This document shows, piece by piece, positions 1-7,196 of a stretch of 20,870 nt of DNA (the stretch's first letter is position 1; every line of letters begins with the position of its first letter). Where the stretch lies: the NCBI GenBank assembly GCA_026388445.1, contig JAPLJU010000232.1, positions 1 to 20,870 on the forward strand, in the 5' to 3' direction. The notes below the pieces were generated by a model. The model saw only the letters and a program-made list of their open reading frames with translations, ran no database searches and had not been told where the DNA came from. The DNA comes from Deltaproteobacteria bacterium. Lineage in GTDB: Bacteria > Desulfobacterota > Syntrophia > Syntrophales > UBA2192. The position numbers and the translations under genes were made by a program.

Positions 1-108
1 TCTTTCGCGACCCTGGGCCCTCGCCGGTCTTTTCGCTTCTGAGAGGGTTTCTTCGCCCCCCTGTCACCGGTGGTCATCACGAGCCTGCCGTAGTCGCGCT
101 GAACCCGG
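1..108 (-). pseudogene. tilS: Continuation of tilS in the shifted frame, truncated by window edge
   Basis: If one G is removed from the ten-G run, translation continues open to base 1 with a PGGGRVQRDYGRLVMTTGD-like stretch. The GGxRVQRDYGRL pattern resembles the C-terminal substrate-binding domain of TilS, whereas the unshifted frame gives an Arg-rich tail and stops at base 64. Either the run was misread in sequencing or assembly, or the gene is really frameshifted or phase-variable. The 3' end lies outside the window. Confidence 0.6.
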
Positions 109-1053
109 CCCCCCCCCCGGCAGATGGAGGTTCTTCCCCGTTGTGGCTTCATCCAGGAGGCCCTGAACGGCCTGGACGTGGGTATAGCCGAATCCCTTCT
201 TCGTCCGCGCTCGAAGCTGAAGAAGCCTGAGGATCATCCTTTTCTGCAGGGCTTGATGAAGCCCTTTCAGGTCTTCCGTTCTCACCCGGAGGGTGTTTCC
301 ATCGCCCCCGATGCCCCATCGCGAGACGAGGCCGTCCACGACGGTATTAATGTAATCATTTTCCTCGCGAATGATATCGGCCAGATGGGCGATATTTTCC
401 TCGACGCGGGGGTTGTAGGTACTGAGAACCTCCCGGAGGAGATGGTGCCGGATCCGGTTGCGATGGAATGCTTCCGATTCGTTGGTGCTGTCCAGGACAT
501 AACCGAGCTTTTCCTCCTTGAGAAAAAGGATGATCTCCTCCCGGGTTACCTCCAGGAGCGGTCGGATGTAGATATCGTCTCTTACGGGAAGCATTCCCTT
601 CATCCCTTCGAGACCGCTCCCCCTGAGGAGGTGCATGAGGACGGTTTCGACCTGATCGCTGCGGTTGTGGCCCAGCGCAACTTTGTCAAAGCCGAGCTTT
701 CTCCAGGTGCATTCGAGAAAGCGATACCGCGCCTCCCGGCAGATTTCTTCGAGATTCCCGCCTTTCTTTTTATTTCGAAGCCGTGGATCCATGCGCCTCT
801 TTTCCAGGGGGATGGCGAGTCTTTGAAAAAGATCCTCGACAAAGGCTTCTTCCGCCCGGGACTCCGCACCGCGAAGCCCGTGATTGAAATAGGCGCCACC
901 GATCCGGACGCGCCATTTCCCGGAAATACGCTGCAGGGCCCGAATGAGGGCAACGGAGTCCGGCCCGCCGGAGACGGCCACAAGGACACTGTCGCCGGGT
1001 CGGAGCATGCCGTGTTTCTTGATCGTCCTTTCAACCTTCGAGAGAAGTTTCAT
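64..1053 (-). CDS. tilS: tRNA(Ile)-lysidine synthase, 3' part frameshifted
   Basis: TilS ligates lysine to C34 of the tRNA-Ile with CAU anticodon, using ATP, so that it reads AUA; it acts in the cytoplasm. The PP-loop SGGPDS is at residues 28-33, followed by the N-type ATP pyrophosphatase fold (FNHGLRG, then ALGHNRSDQVET) and a central TilS region (DSTNESEAFHRNRIRH). The ATG overlaps the stop of the upstream HAD phosphatase gene in an ATGA, so the two are translationally coupled. The last ~15 codons of this frame look wrong: after a run of ten G (bases 109-118 on the plus strand) the frame reaches a stop, while the neighbouring frame gives a TilS-like sequence that runs off the window. The protein shown (329 aa) is therefore an artefactual or mutated C-terminus. 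Family assignment is firm; intactness is not. Confidence 0.93.
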   Translation of the reverse strand: MKLLSKVERTIKKHGMLRPGDSVLVAVSGGPDSVALIRALQRISGKWRVRIGGAYFNHGLRGAESRAEEAFVEDLFQRLAIPLEKRRMDPRLRNKKKGGNLEEICREARYRFLECTWRKLGFDKVALGHNRSDQVETVLMHLLRGSGLEGMKGMLPVRDDIYIRPLLEVTREEIILFLKEEKLGYVLDSTNESEAFHRNRIRHHLLREVLSTYNPRVEENIAHLADIIREENDYINTVVDGLVSRWGIGGDGNTLRVRTEDLKGLHQALQKRMILRLLQLRARTKKGFGYTHVQAVQGLLDEATTGKNLHLPGGGPGSARLRQARDDHR

Positions 1054-1694
1054 TTAAAATACGACTTCAATTCGTTGATGCTCTCGTATGTGTAATCCGG
1101 TTTCAGGATAAGCAGGGTATCGCGCGGAACCAGGCCGTTTAGAAAGGCGCAGCTCAGCGCACCTGCGTTTCTCGCCAGGAGGATGTCCTGTGTGCTGTCC
1201 CCGATCACGGCCGTACGGTCTGCACCTGCCCGGAAACGCTCCATGAGCGGTAGGATCAGCCGGGGATCGGGCTTGAAGTAAGGCGTCGAGTCGCCGGCGA
1301 TGATGTCATCAAAATGCGCCTCCAGCCCCAAGGCCCTCGCGATCGTCATCGTAAAGGCGTAGTTCTTGTTCGTCAGGACCACCTTTCGCTTGTTGCGGAA
1401 ATGCTGAAGGACCTCCCGAACCCCGGGATAGAGCCCCGTCGTGTCCAGCAGGTGTTCCGCATAGTGTGCCTTGAACGTCGAGAGGGCCTTGTCGAAGAGG
1501 TCCCGATGCTCCTCTCCAAGGGCCCTTTCGATCAGCTTTGTGACGCCGTCACCCACAAAACCGATGATCTTTTCCTGTTCAAGCGTCTCAAGACCGAGGT
1601 CCCGGAACATCAGATTCACGGAGGTTGCAATATCCTCGCCGGAGATCACCAGGGTTCCGTCAAAATCAAAGACCATGAGATCAATTGCTTTCAT
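1050..1694 (-). CDS. HAD-family phosphatase, phosphoglycolate phosphatase-like
   Basis: Cytoplasmic HAD-superfamily hydrolase of 214 aa. Motif I DFDGT has nucleophile Asp10 and general acid Asp12. A helical cap follows (residues ~20-80), then motif II (VLTNKN), motif III Lys (FKPDP) and motif IV (IGDSTQDI). Order and length match Gph/PpaX-type phosphatases, but the substrate cannot be read from sequence. The open frame extends upstream to 1910, but I chose the ATG at 1694: it starts the conserved MKAIDLMVFDFDGT and has GGGGAG just upstream, while the upstream extension has no HAD similarity and crosses the promoter and leader of the divergent operon. Its stop overlaps the tilS start (ATGA). 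Confidence 0.9.
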   Translation of the reverse strand: MKAIDLMVFDFDGTLVISGEDIATSVNLMFRDLGLETLEQEKIIGFVGDGVTKLIERALGEEHRDLFDKALSTFKAHYAEHLLDTTGLYPGVREVLQHFRNKRKVVLTNKNYAFTMTIARALGLEAHFDDIIAGDSTPYFKPDPRLILPLMERFRAGADRTAVIGDSTQDILLARNAGALSCAFLNGLVPRDTLLILKPDYTYESINELKSYFK

Positions 1695-1803
1695 GGGGCT
1701 CCCCGCCGTGTAAAAATCTAATTTGCTTGGGAAAATATATATAATCCCCCTCGGAATTACAAGGGTCAAAAGGAGGAGTTCGGGTCCGGAAACCTTATTT
1801 TTA

Positions 1804-1833
1804 TTGACGGCCTTCGCGCATCTGTGGTAATCT
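1804..1833 (+). promoter_or_regulatory. Sigma-70-type promoter for the DUF2520-panB leader
   Basis: TTGACG (1804-1809) and TAATCT (1828-1833) are separated by 18 bases, giving an expected start near 1840. It points at the structured leader and the DUF2520-panB operon. This is a sequence match only. Confidence 0.5.
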
Positions 1834-1839
1834 ATAACC

Positions 1840-1949
1840 ATCCGCTTGGATCCGCTGAGAGTCGGACTGAGACGGAAGGTTTGAAGAACATATGGAGACA
1901 CCGGCTTCAAAAGGCCTTCCCCTGCAGTCTGGAAGGCCTTTTTGTTTTT
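1840..1949 (+). promoter_or_regulatory. Structured leader with terminator/anti-terminator (riboswitch-like attenuator) upstream of panB operon
   Basis: A strong intrinsic terminator sits before the first gene: AAGGCCTTCC (1911-1920), a 10-base loop, GGAAGGCCTT (1931-1940), then a T-rich run. Upstream, GGAAGG (1874-1879) plus TTTGAAG (1880-1886) can pair with CTTCAAA (1905-1911) plus CCTTCC (1915-1920). That pairing consumes the 5' arm of the terminator, so the two folds exclude each other. A purine-rich element with two TGAGA copies (1859-1872) precedes them and could be the sensing part. Known leader RNAs upstream of pantothenate genes (the pan motif) are the obvious comparison; I could not test identity. 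It could instead be a free ~100-nt small RNA. Confidence 0.6.
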
Positions 1950-1964
1950 ACGGGGAGAGAAGGG

Positions 1965-2876
1965 ATGATAGACCGTTCAACTAAAGAGGGAAGCGTAAAG
2001 GACGCTGTCGCCATTCTCGGTCTCGGCAAAGTGGGTACGGCCGTCGGCTTTTTCCTTCGCGGCGCCGCGTACCCCATCGCCGCCGTGGCCGCCCGTTCCA
2101 TCGAGTCCGTGTCAAGAGGTGTGGAGTTCACCGGCGGCACGGTCTTCGTCGACTACACGGAAGCGGCCAGACGGGGACGCATCATCCTGATTACGACCGT
2201 CGATGACGCCATTGCCCCCGTCTGCGAAAAGATTGCCCGCGAAGGGGCTGTCGGTCCGGGGAAGAAGGTCGTGCACATGAGTGGTGCCTGCGGGCTGGAT
2301 GTCCTTCAGTCCGCGAAGAAGGCGGGGGCCTCCGTAGCCTGCATCCATCCGATCCAGTCCTTCGCCGATGTCAAAAATGCCATCGAAAACATCCCGGGGA
2401 GCTCTTTCGGCGTCACCGCCGACGGGGACATCGAAGCGTGGGCCCTGCGGATCGTTCAAGACCTGGGCGGGAGAGCTTTTATCATTGCAGATGCGGATAA
2501 ACCCCTCTATCACGCGGCGGCGTGCATGGCCTCCAACTATCTGGTCACCCTGATGCATCTTGTCGAAGGCATCTACCTGCGGATCGGCCTCAGTAGTGAC
2601 GATGCCCTGCGGGTCTTCTGGCCTTTGGTCCGGGGAACCATCCGGAACATCGAAACGAAAGGGACCATCCAGTCGCTGACGGGACCCATATCCCGCGGCG
2701 ATGTCGGCACATTGAAAAAGCACCTGGCGGCTTTCAACGAGAAAATCCCCGAACTCGAATCCCTATACAGAACCCTGGGTCTTCAGGCGGCCGATGTGGG
2801 ATTAAAAAAAGGGACGCTTTCACCGGAGAGGGTTCAGGAAATCAAAACGCTTCTTACGGAAGGGAGATCAAAATGA
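1965..2876 (+). CDS. Rossmann-fold protein with DUF2520 domain
   Basis: About 303 aa. The N-terminal half is a NAD(P)-binding Rossmann fold (GLGKVGTAV near residue 19), followed by VDYTEAARRGRIILITTVDDAI and the HMSGACGLDVL and IHPIQSF motifs typical of the Rossmann-like/DUF2520 family. The C-terminal half is helical, as in ketopantoate/6-phosphogluconate dehydrogenase-like folds. Start at 1965 is preferred over an upstream extension to 1824 because that extension crosses the terminator hairpin; GGGGAGAGAAGGG precedes the ATG. The stop overlaps the panB start by four bases. The family is often found beside pan genes, suggesting a dehydrogenase linked to pantothenate synthesis, but no reaction is established by the sequence. 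Confidence 0.85.
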   Translation: MIDRSTKEGSVKDAVAILGLGKVGTAVGFFLRGAAYPIAAVAARSIESVSRGVEFTGGTVFVDYTEAARRGRIILITTVDDAIAPVCEKIAREGAVGPGKKVVHMSGACGLDVLQSAKKAGASVACIHPIQSFADVKNAIENIPGSSFGVTADGDIEAWALRIVQDLGGRAFIIADADKPLYHAAACMASNYLVTLMHLVEGIYLRIGLSSDDALRVFWPLVRGTIRNIETKGTIQSLTGPISRGDVGTLKKHLAAFNEKIPELESLYRTLGLQAADVGLKKGTLSPERVQEIKTLLTEGRSK

Positions 2877-3688
2877 GCACACAGAGCAAGATCACCAGTG
2901 TCACAACCTCCGTCGTCCGGCAGATGAAACAGAAAAAAGAAAAGATCACCATGCTGACGGCCTACGACTTTGCCATGGCGTCCATGCTCGATCAATCGGG
3001 CGTGGACATCCTTCTGGTGGGCGACTCCCTCGCCATGGTCGTCCTGGGTTACGAAAGTACGCTCCCCGTCACGATGGATGACATGATCCGGCATACCCAG
3101 GCGGTGGCCAGGGGTACCAAACGAGCGATGGTCATCGGCGACATGCCCTTCATGTCCTACCAGTCCTCCGTTGAGAAGGCCGTCGAAAACGCCGGCCGGT
3201 TCCTGAAGGAGGGCATGGCCCACGGGGTGAAGCTGGAGGGCGGCGAGGAGGTGGCCGAAGTCACCCGCAGGATGACCTCGTCGGGTATCCCGGTGATGGC
3301 CCACCTGGGTTTGACGCCCCAGTCGGTCCACCAGCTCGGGGGATACAAGGTACAGGGCAAGGAGGCGAAGGCGGCCCAGAAGATCGTAAGGGATGCCAAG
3401 ATCCTTCAGGAAGCGGGCGCCTTTTCCCTGGTTCTGGAATGCGTCCCTGCAGGGCTCGCGAAGGATATCACGGAATCCCTCGAAATCCCCACGATCGGCA
3501 TCGGCGCCGGTGTTCACTGCGACGGGCAGGTTCTCGTTGTCAACGACATGCTGGGACTCTTCGAGCGGTTCACGCCGAAGTTCGTCAAGAAATATGCGAA
3601 TCTGAATGTCGAGATCAAGACCTCCGTACAGCAATACGTGCAGGAGGTCAGGGCGGGCCAATTCCCCGGGCCGGAGCACTCTTTCTGA
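2873..3688 (+). CDS. panB: 3-methyl-2-oxobutanoate hydroxymethyltransferase
   Basis: PanB transfers a hydroxymethyl group from 5,10-methylene-tetrahydrofolate to alpha-ketoisovalerate, giving ketopantoate, the first committed step to pantothenate and CoA; it is cytoplasmic. The 271-aa length is normal. Signature segments are visible: MLTAYDFAMA, VGDSLAMVVLGYESTLPVT (metal-binding Asp), GDMPFMSYQ, VKLEGG, MAHLGLTPQS, LECVPA and the IGIGAG and HCDGQVLV segments. It is the second gene of the leader-controlled operon, overlapping the DUF2520 stop in ATGA, so both are made from one transcript. Confidence 0.98.
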   Translation: MSTQSKITSVTTSVVRQMKQKKEKITMLTAYDFAMASMLDQSGVDILLVGDSLAMVVLGYESTLPVTMDDMIRHTQAVARGTKRAMVIGDMPFMSYQSSVEKAVENAGRFLKEGMAHGVKLEGGEEVAEVTRRMTSSGIPVMAHLGLTPQSVHQLGGYKVQGKEAKAAQKIVRDAKILQEAGAFSLVLECVPAGLAKDITESLEIPTIGIGAGVHCDGQVLVVNDMLGLFERFTPKFVKKYANLNVEIKTSVQQYVQEVRAGQFPGPEHSF

Positions 3689-3717
3689 CCCTGGGGGCTT
3701 TTGCAATCAGGGTTTTT
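3688..3717 (+). terminator. Intrinsic terminator after panB
   Basis: ACCCTG (3688-3693) pairs with CAGGGT (3708-3713), followed by TTTTT. It overlaps the panB stop region and the 3' end of the convergent NifX-like gene. Confidence 0.55.
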
Positions 3718-4042
3718 CCTCGTATTTCCCCGTCTTGAAGGATGCAATGGCATCCTTCAGACGTCCCGAGGCGCCGAGGTATATTTTCACGCCGACCGTC
3801 TGAAGTGCCTTCGTGGCCTTGCGACCGATATGCCCCGTAAGCACCGCGTCCACCCGATGTCCGGCTACGAGATTCCCGGTAGCCGTTCCCCGGGTCACTC
3901 ACTGGGCGCGGGCGCCCGTGTTTTCAATGACCTGAAACTCGCTTGTTTCCACGTCCACGAAGACATAGAAAGAACAGCGACTGAAACGCGGGTCCACCAG
4001 ATCCGTCAGATCCGGTCCCGTTGATGAAATGGCGATTTTCAT
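3707..4042 (-). CDS. NifX/NafY-family (dinitrogenase FeMo-cofactor biosynthesis domain) protein interrupted by in-frame TGA
   Basis: Two same-frame segments join exactly at TGA (3899-3901). The N-terminal part, MKIAISSTGPDLTDLVDPRF, is the classic start of small NifX/NafY-like proteins. The C-terminal part has DAVLTGHIG, VKIYLGASG and a helical DAIASFKTGK end. Joined, they give about 111 residues, the usual family length, and from memory of the family no gap is needed around the TGA. The start at 4042 follows AGCGAGAGGA. Downstream codons are clean, so this is either a recent nonsense mutation, a base-calling error, or recoding of UGA as selenocysteine. Members bind metal clusters or act as small accessory proteins; no nif genes are nearby, so a nitrogenase role is not implied. 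Confidence 0.7.
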
Positions 4043-4112
4043 TCCTCTCGCTCCTTCTCCTTCTTTTGTGATACGCCCTGCCGGATTCCGTCCCTCCGGA
4101 CCGGGCGGTTTC

Positions 4113-5384
4113 TCACCCCTGACCGCCCTTCTCCCGTTCGATCTCTTCGAGAAGTTCATTCGTTTTTTTCACCCTCTCTGCCATTTCTTTCAGGATCGAA
4201 TGAACAATTTTAGGGTTCTCTCGCAGGATGGTTTCGAAATTATCTTCCCGTATCTTGATGAGGCGCGTGTCGTCCTCCACGGCGATCACCGTTGCCGTCC
4301 TCGGCGTACGGAGCAGCATGGCCATCTCTCCGAAATACTCCCCCTCTTTCATCACCCGTAGTGCCTTTTCTTTCCTCCTGATCTCCACGGCCCCGCTGAG
4401 GATGTAGAACATATCAAAACCTTCCTCCCCTTCCCTGCAGACAACCTCACCCCGGCTGTAGGATCCGGCAAACCGATCCAAGATCCTTCTCGGCCCCTTT
4501 CTCACCGAGATGGACTTCTGTAGAAGACCCGAAAGCAGAAGTGTTTCCCTTCTGCGAATATTGGCCATGATCTCCATCCCGAAAAGAATGACGACAAACT
4601 GATAATATACCCAGATGATGAGGATAAAGATCGCCTTCAGGGAACCGAAGGTGACGCCGTAATTGGGGTTGAACTTCAGAAAGAGGAGGAAGATCGGTTT
4701 CGTGGTCAGCCACAGCACTGCCGTGATGAATGAACCGACCAGGAGATTTGTGAACTTCAGCTTGACGGGACAGAAAATAAGATAAAAAAGCGTGATGACC
4801 AGGGTCGTGAGGAGCGGCGTCGCGATCAGGTTGAAAACACGGAAGAGGAAGCTCGGGCTCTTTGTGTAGGGCGTCATGAGGGAGGCGTAAACGATTTCAC
4901 CGAGGACTACGCCGATGAAAAGAACCAGGATGATGAAGACGGCGAAGGCGTTGACCAGTTTGTCCTTCCAGTAGGGCGCATCCCATTCTTCCTTGAAAAT
5001 CTTCAGGAAGGCAAAGCGCAGAGACGATGCCAGCGGCGTGACGGCCCAGAAGAGCGCGATGATGCTGAGAAGGCCCCACGTCTTTTGCCTTGCCACGGCA
5101 TAGACCTCTTTGAGAAGAACCTTGTGGTAGGCGGGAAAGATCTGCTCGGTGAGCTCTTCGACCCCCTTCATAGCCACCTGGGAGGAGAGGATAACGTTAC
5201 TGAGAAGATAAACGATAAGAATCAGAAGCGGGATCAGGGAAAAAAAGCCGAAAAAGGCAAGGGTGGCCGAAGTCTCCAGGCCATTGTTCCGTTTGAAGGA
5301 CTTCAGGGACTCCCTCAGAATGATGTAGGGGTAACCGAGCTTCTCTTCGGGATCACCGATTAGAATTTTTATCTTGTCGTACAT
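4113..5384 (-). CDS. YihY/BrkB-family membrane protein fused to a C-terminal cyclic-nucleotide-binding domain
   Basis: About 423 aa in the inner membrane. Residues ~30-290 carry six hydrophobic segments with YihY/BrkB features (SATLAFFGFFSLIPLLIL near 38-55, then NPNYGVTFGSLKAIFILIIWVYY). Residues ~310-400 form a cNMP-binding fold with a phosphate-binding cassette, FGEMAMLLRTPRTATV, containing the expected Glu and Arg, and an upstream VCREGEEGFDMFYILSGAVE. A charged, probably coiled helix ends the protein. A cAMP/c-di-GMP-type ligand controlling a membrane protein is an inference. Start is uncertain: the frame is open to 5501; I chose ATG 5384 because the family begins with the amphipathic MYDKIK-like helix. 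The Shine-Dalgarno is weak. Confidence 0.88.
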   Translation of the reverse strand: MYDKIKILIGDPEEKLGYPYIILRESLKSFKRNNGLETSATLAFFGFFSLIPLLILIVYLLSNVILSSQVAMKGVEELTEQIFPAYHKVLLKEVYAVARQKTWGLLSIIALFWAVTPLASSLRFAFLKIFKEEWDAPYWKDKLVNAFAVFIILVLFIGVVLGEIVYASLMTPYTKSPSFLFRVFNLIATPLLTTLVITLFYLIFCPVKLKFTNLLVGSFITAVLWLTTKPIFLLFLKFNPNYGVTFGSLKAIFILIIWVYYQFVVILFGMEIMANIRRRETLLLSGLLQKSISVRKGPRRILDRFAGSYSRGEVVCREGEEGFDMFYILSGAVEIRRKEKALRVMKEGEYFGEMAMLLRTPRTATVIAVEDDTRLIKIREDNFETILRENPKIVHSILKEMAERVKKTNELLEEIEREKGGQG

Positions 5385-5647
5385 ATCGTTCACTAATAAA
5401 AAATTTCCCCCTCGGCGGTCAGACGGGAGAACCGGAGGTCCAATGCCGTCACTGAACGTGCCCGGTGGGGGATTATAGATAATGGGCTCTGTCCTTGTCA
5501 AACATTGAAAAACAAATTCCCGGCATCAGTGCTTCCTGAATCGAAGCCCGGCACCGAAGCGCCAGTGGGGGCTCCCCTCGTCCGAATAAGCCTAATTCCG
5601 CCCATCAAAACCATGCATGATCGGCCACTTGCATCCCGTTGCCGTAA

Positions 5648-5676
5648 TTGACAGCCCCTCTTTTTGGTGCTAAAGA
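5648..5676 (+). promoter_or_regulatory. Sigma-70-type promoter for the two-component operon
   Basis: A perfect TTGACA (5648-5653), a 17-base spacer and TAAAGA (5671-5676) place a start near 5683, about 45 bases before the kinase ATG. The remaining intergenic sequence between 5385 and 5647 shows no gene I can support. Confidence 0.6.
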
Positions 5677-5727
5677 AGCTCGATACAAGAATTCTTTCGG
5701 GTACTTTCAACACAAGGCCTCGGGATC

Positions 5728-7158
5728 ATGTTCAAGAAATTTTTCCTGAATCTATCGCTCAATAAGAAGCTTGTCTTCATGATGCTCTGCCTGAGTTCCC
5801 TGCTCCTTTCGGTGCTCTTCATTATCTACGTGCAGTCCGAGCGCGCGCTGGAGAAACAGCTGGAAACGCAGATCGTCGAGCTCACGCAGGCGATCCAGGT
5901 CGGCGTCGAAGAGGTCACGGGAAGCGGGGCAACCGACGAGATGCGGCTAAGACAATATCTCAAGTCCCTCAAGTCCAAGGGCATCAAGGAAATTTCCATC
6001 ATCAGCAACAAAGATGAAATCATCGCGAGCACCAATCCCAAGAGCGTGGGCACCCCCGTCGGCCCCAAGAAGAAGGAGCTGATCATTAAGGCCGAACTCG
6101 GTGAAAGGGCCGTCGACGAGGAGGGCAAGACCTACAACGTCATCATCCCCGTCATTGCCGGGGAGGCCCATTACGGCTACATCCATCTTCAGATCAACGC
6201 CGATAATTTCTCCGAGCAGCTCAAAATCAACACGCTCAAGAGGATCGGTGCCACCCTGCTCGTCTTCGCCCTGGGAATCGCCCTCTCCATCTTCCTGGCT
6301 TTGAGATACACGGAACCCATCCACAACATCGTCGAGGCCGCGAAGAAAGTCGCCGCCGGTGATCTCAACCAGAACCTGCCGGTGGACCGAAAGGATGAAA
6401 TCGGGGAACTCAACGAGAGCTTCAACTACATGGTGCGGAAGCTGAAAGAGGAAAAAAGACTCGAGGAGCGGCTCCGGGAAGCCGAGCATCTTTCGGCGGT
6501 GGGACAGCTCGCCAGGGGGATCGCCCACGAAATCCGCAACCCCCTGAACTACATCAGTCTCTCCATCGACCATCTCAAGGAAAAATATTACCCGGCCAAC
6601 GACACGCAGAAGAAAAATTTTGAAAACCTGATATCCTCCATGAAGCAGGAAGTTCACAGACTCGACAAGCTTGTCAGTGATTTTCTGGATTACGGGAAAC
6701 CGCTTCGCCTGAGCCTGCAGCCCGTCGATACGAAGCAGCTCCTCGCGCACATCGTGGAAATTATCAAGGCCAAGGCGGACACAGAGCACGTCAAGATCAT
6801 CGAAAACTACGATTTTCTGCCGGAATTGATGCTCGATTTCGACCTAATGAAAACTTGCCTTTTCAACATTGTTACCAATGCCTTCCAGGCCATGCCGGAG
6901 GGCGGTACACTGACGTTCAAAACAGCGAGAGGCAACGGCAAATTCAATCTGCAGATCATTGACACGGGCACGGGTGTTCCGCAGGAAAACCTCGAAAAAA
7001 TATTCGAACCTTTCTTCACCACAAAAAGCAATGGTCTAGGGCTGGGCCTTGCGATCACGAAGAGGGTCATCGAAGAACATGGCGGGAAGATTGACATTCT
7101 GAGTTCGGAGGGCATGGGAAGCGAAGTCTCCATCACCTTTCCCCTCGCGGGCAACTGA
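5728..7158 (+). CDS. Membrane-bound sensor histidine kinase
   Basis: 476 aa. TM1 at ~14-36, an extracytoplasmic sensor of ~130 residues (single Cache-like fold possible), TM2 at ~172-193, HAMP at ~194-245. The HisKA box AHEIRNPLN carries phospho-acceptor His267. The HATPase domain shows the N box (NIVTNAFQAM), G1 (DTGTGVP), F box (FEPFFTTK) and G2 (GLGLGLAI). It presumably autophosphorylates and passes phosphate to Asp52 of the regulator encoded 38 bases downstream in the same operon. The signal is unknown. The arrangement resembles AtoS/ZraS-type kinases that work with sigma-54 activators. Confidence 0.95.
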   Translation: MFKKFFLNLSLNKKLVFMMLCLSSLLLSVLFIIYVQSERALEKQLETQIVELTQAIQVGVEEVTGSGATDEMRLRQYLKSLKSKGIKEISIISNKDEIIASTNPKSVGTPVGPKKKELIIKAELGERAVDEEGKTYNVIIPVIAGEAHYGYIHLQINADNFSEQLKINTLKRIGATLLVFALGIALSIFLALRYTEPIHNIVEAAKKVAAGDLNQNLPVDRKDEIGELNESFNYMVRKLKEEKRLEERLREAEHLSAVGQLARGIAHEIRNPLNYISLSIDHLKEKYYPANDTQKKNFENLISSMKQEVHRLDKLVSDFLDYGKPLRLSLQPVDTKQLLAHIVEIIKAKADTEHVKIIENYDFLPELMLDFDLMKTCLFNIVTNAFQAMPEGGTLTFKTARGNGKFNLQIIDTGTGVPQENLEKIFEPFFTTKSNGLGLGLAITKRVIEEHGGKIDILSSEGMGSEVSITFPLAGN

Positions 7159-7196
7159 CCTTCCCGTTTACATCCAGCAGGAGTATCCAGACGATT

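Noticed and set aside
124..1095. Long plus-strand ORF of 323 aa
   Set aside because: Opposite-strand shadow of tilS, whose PP-loop motif and frame are unmistakable.
5947..6789. Long minus-strand ORF opposite the histidine kinase
   Set aside because: Shadow of a clear kinase frame; no domain of its own.
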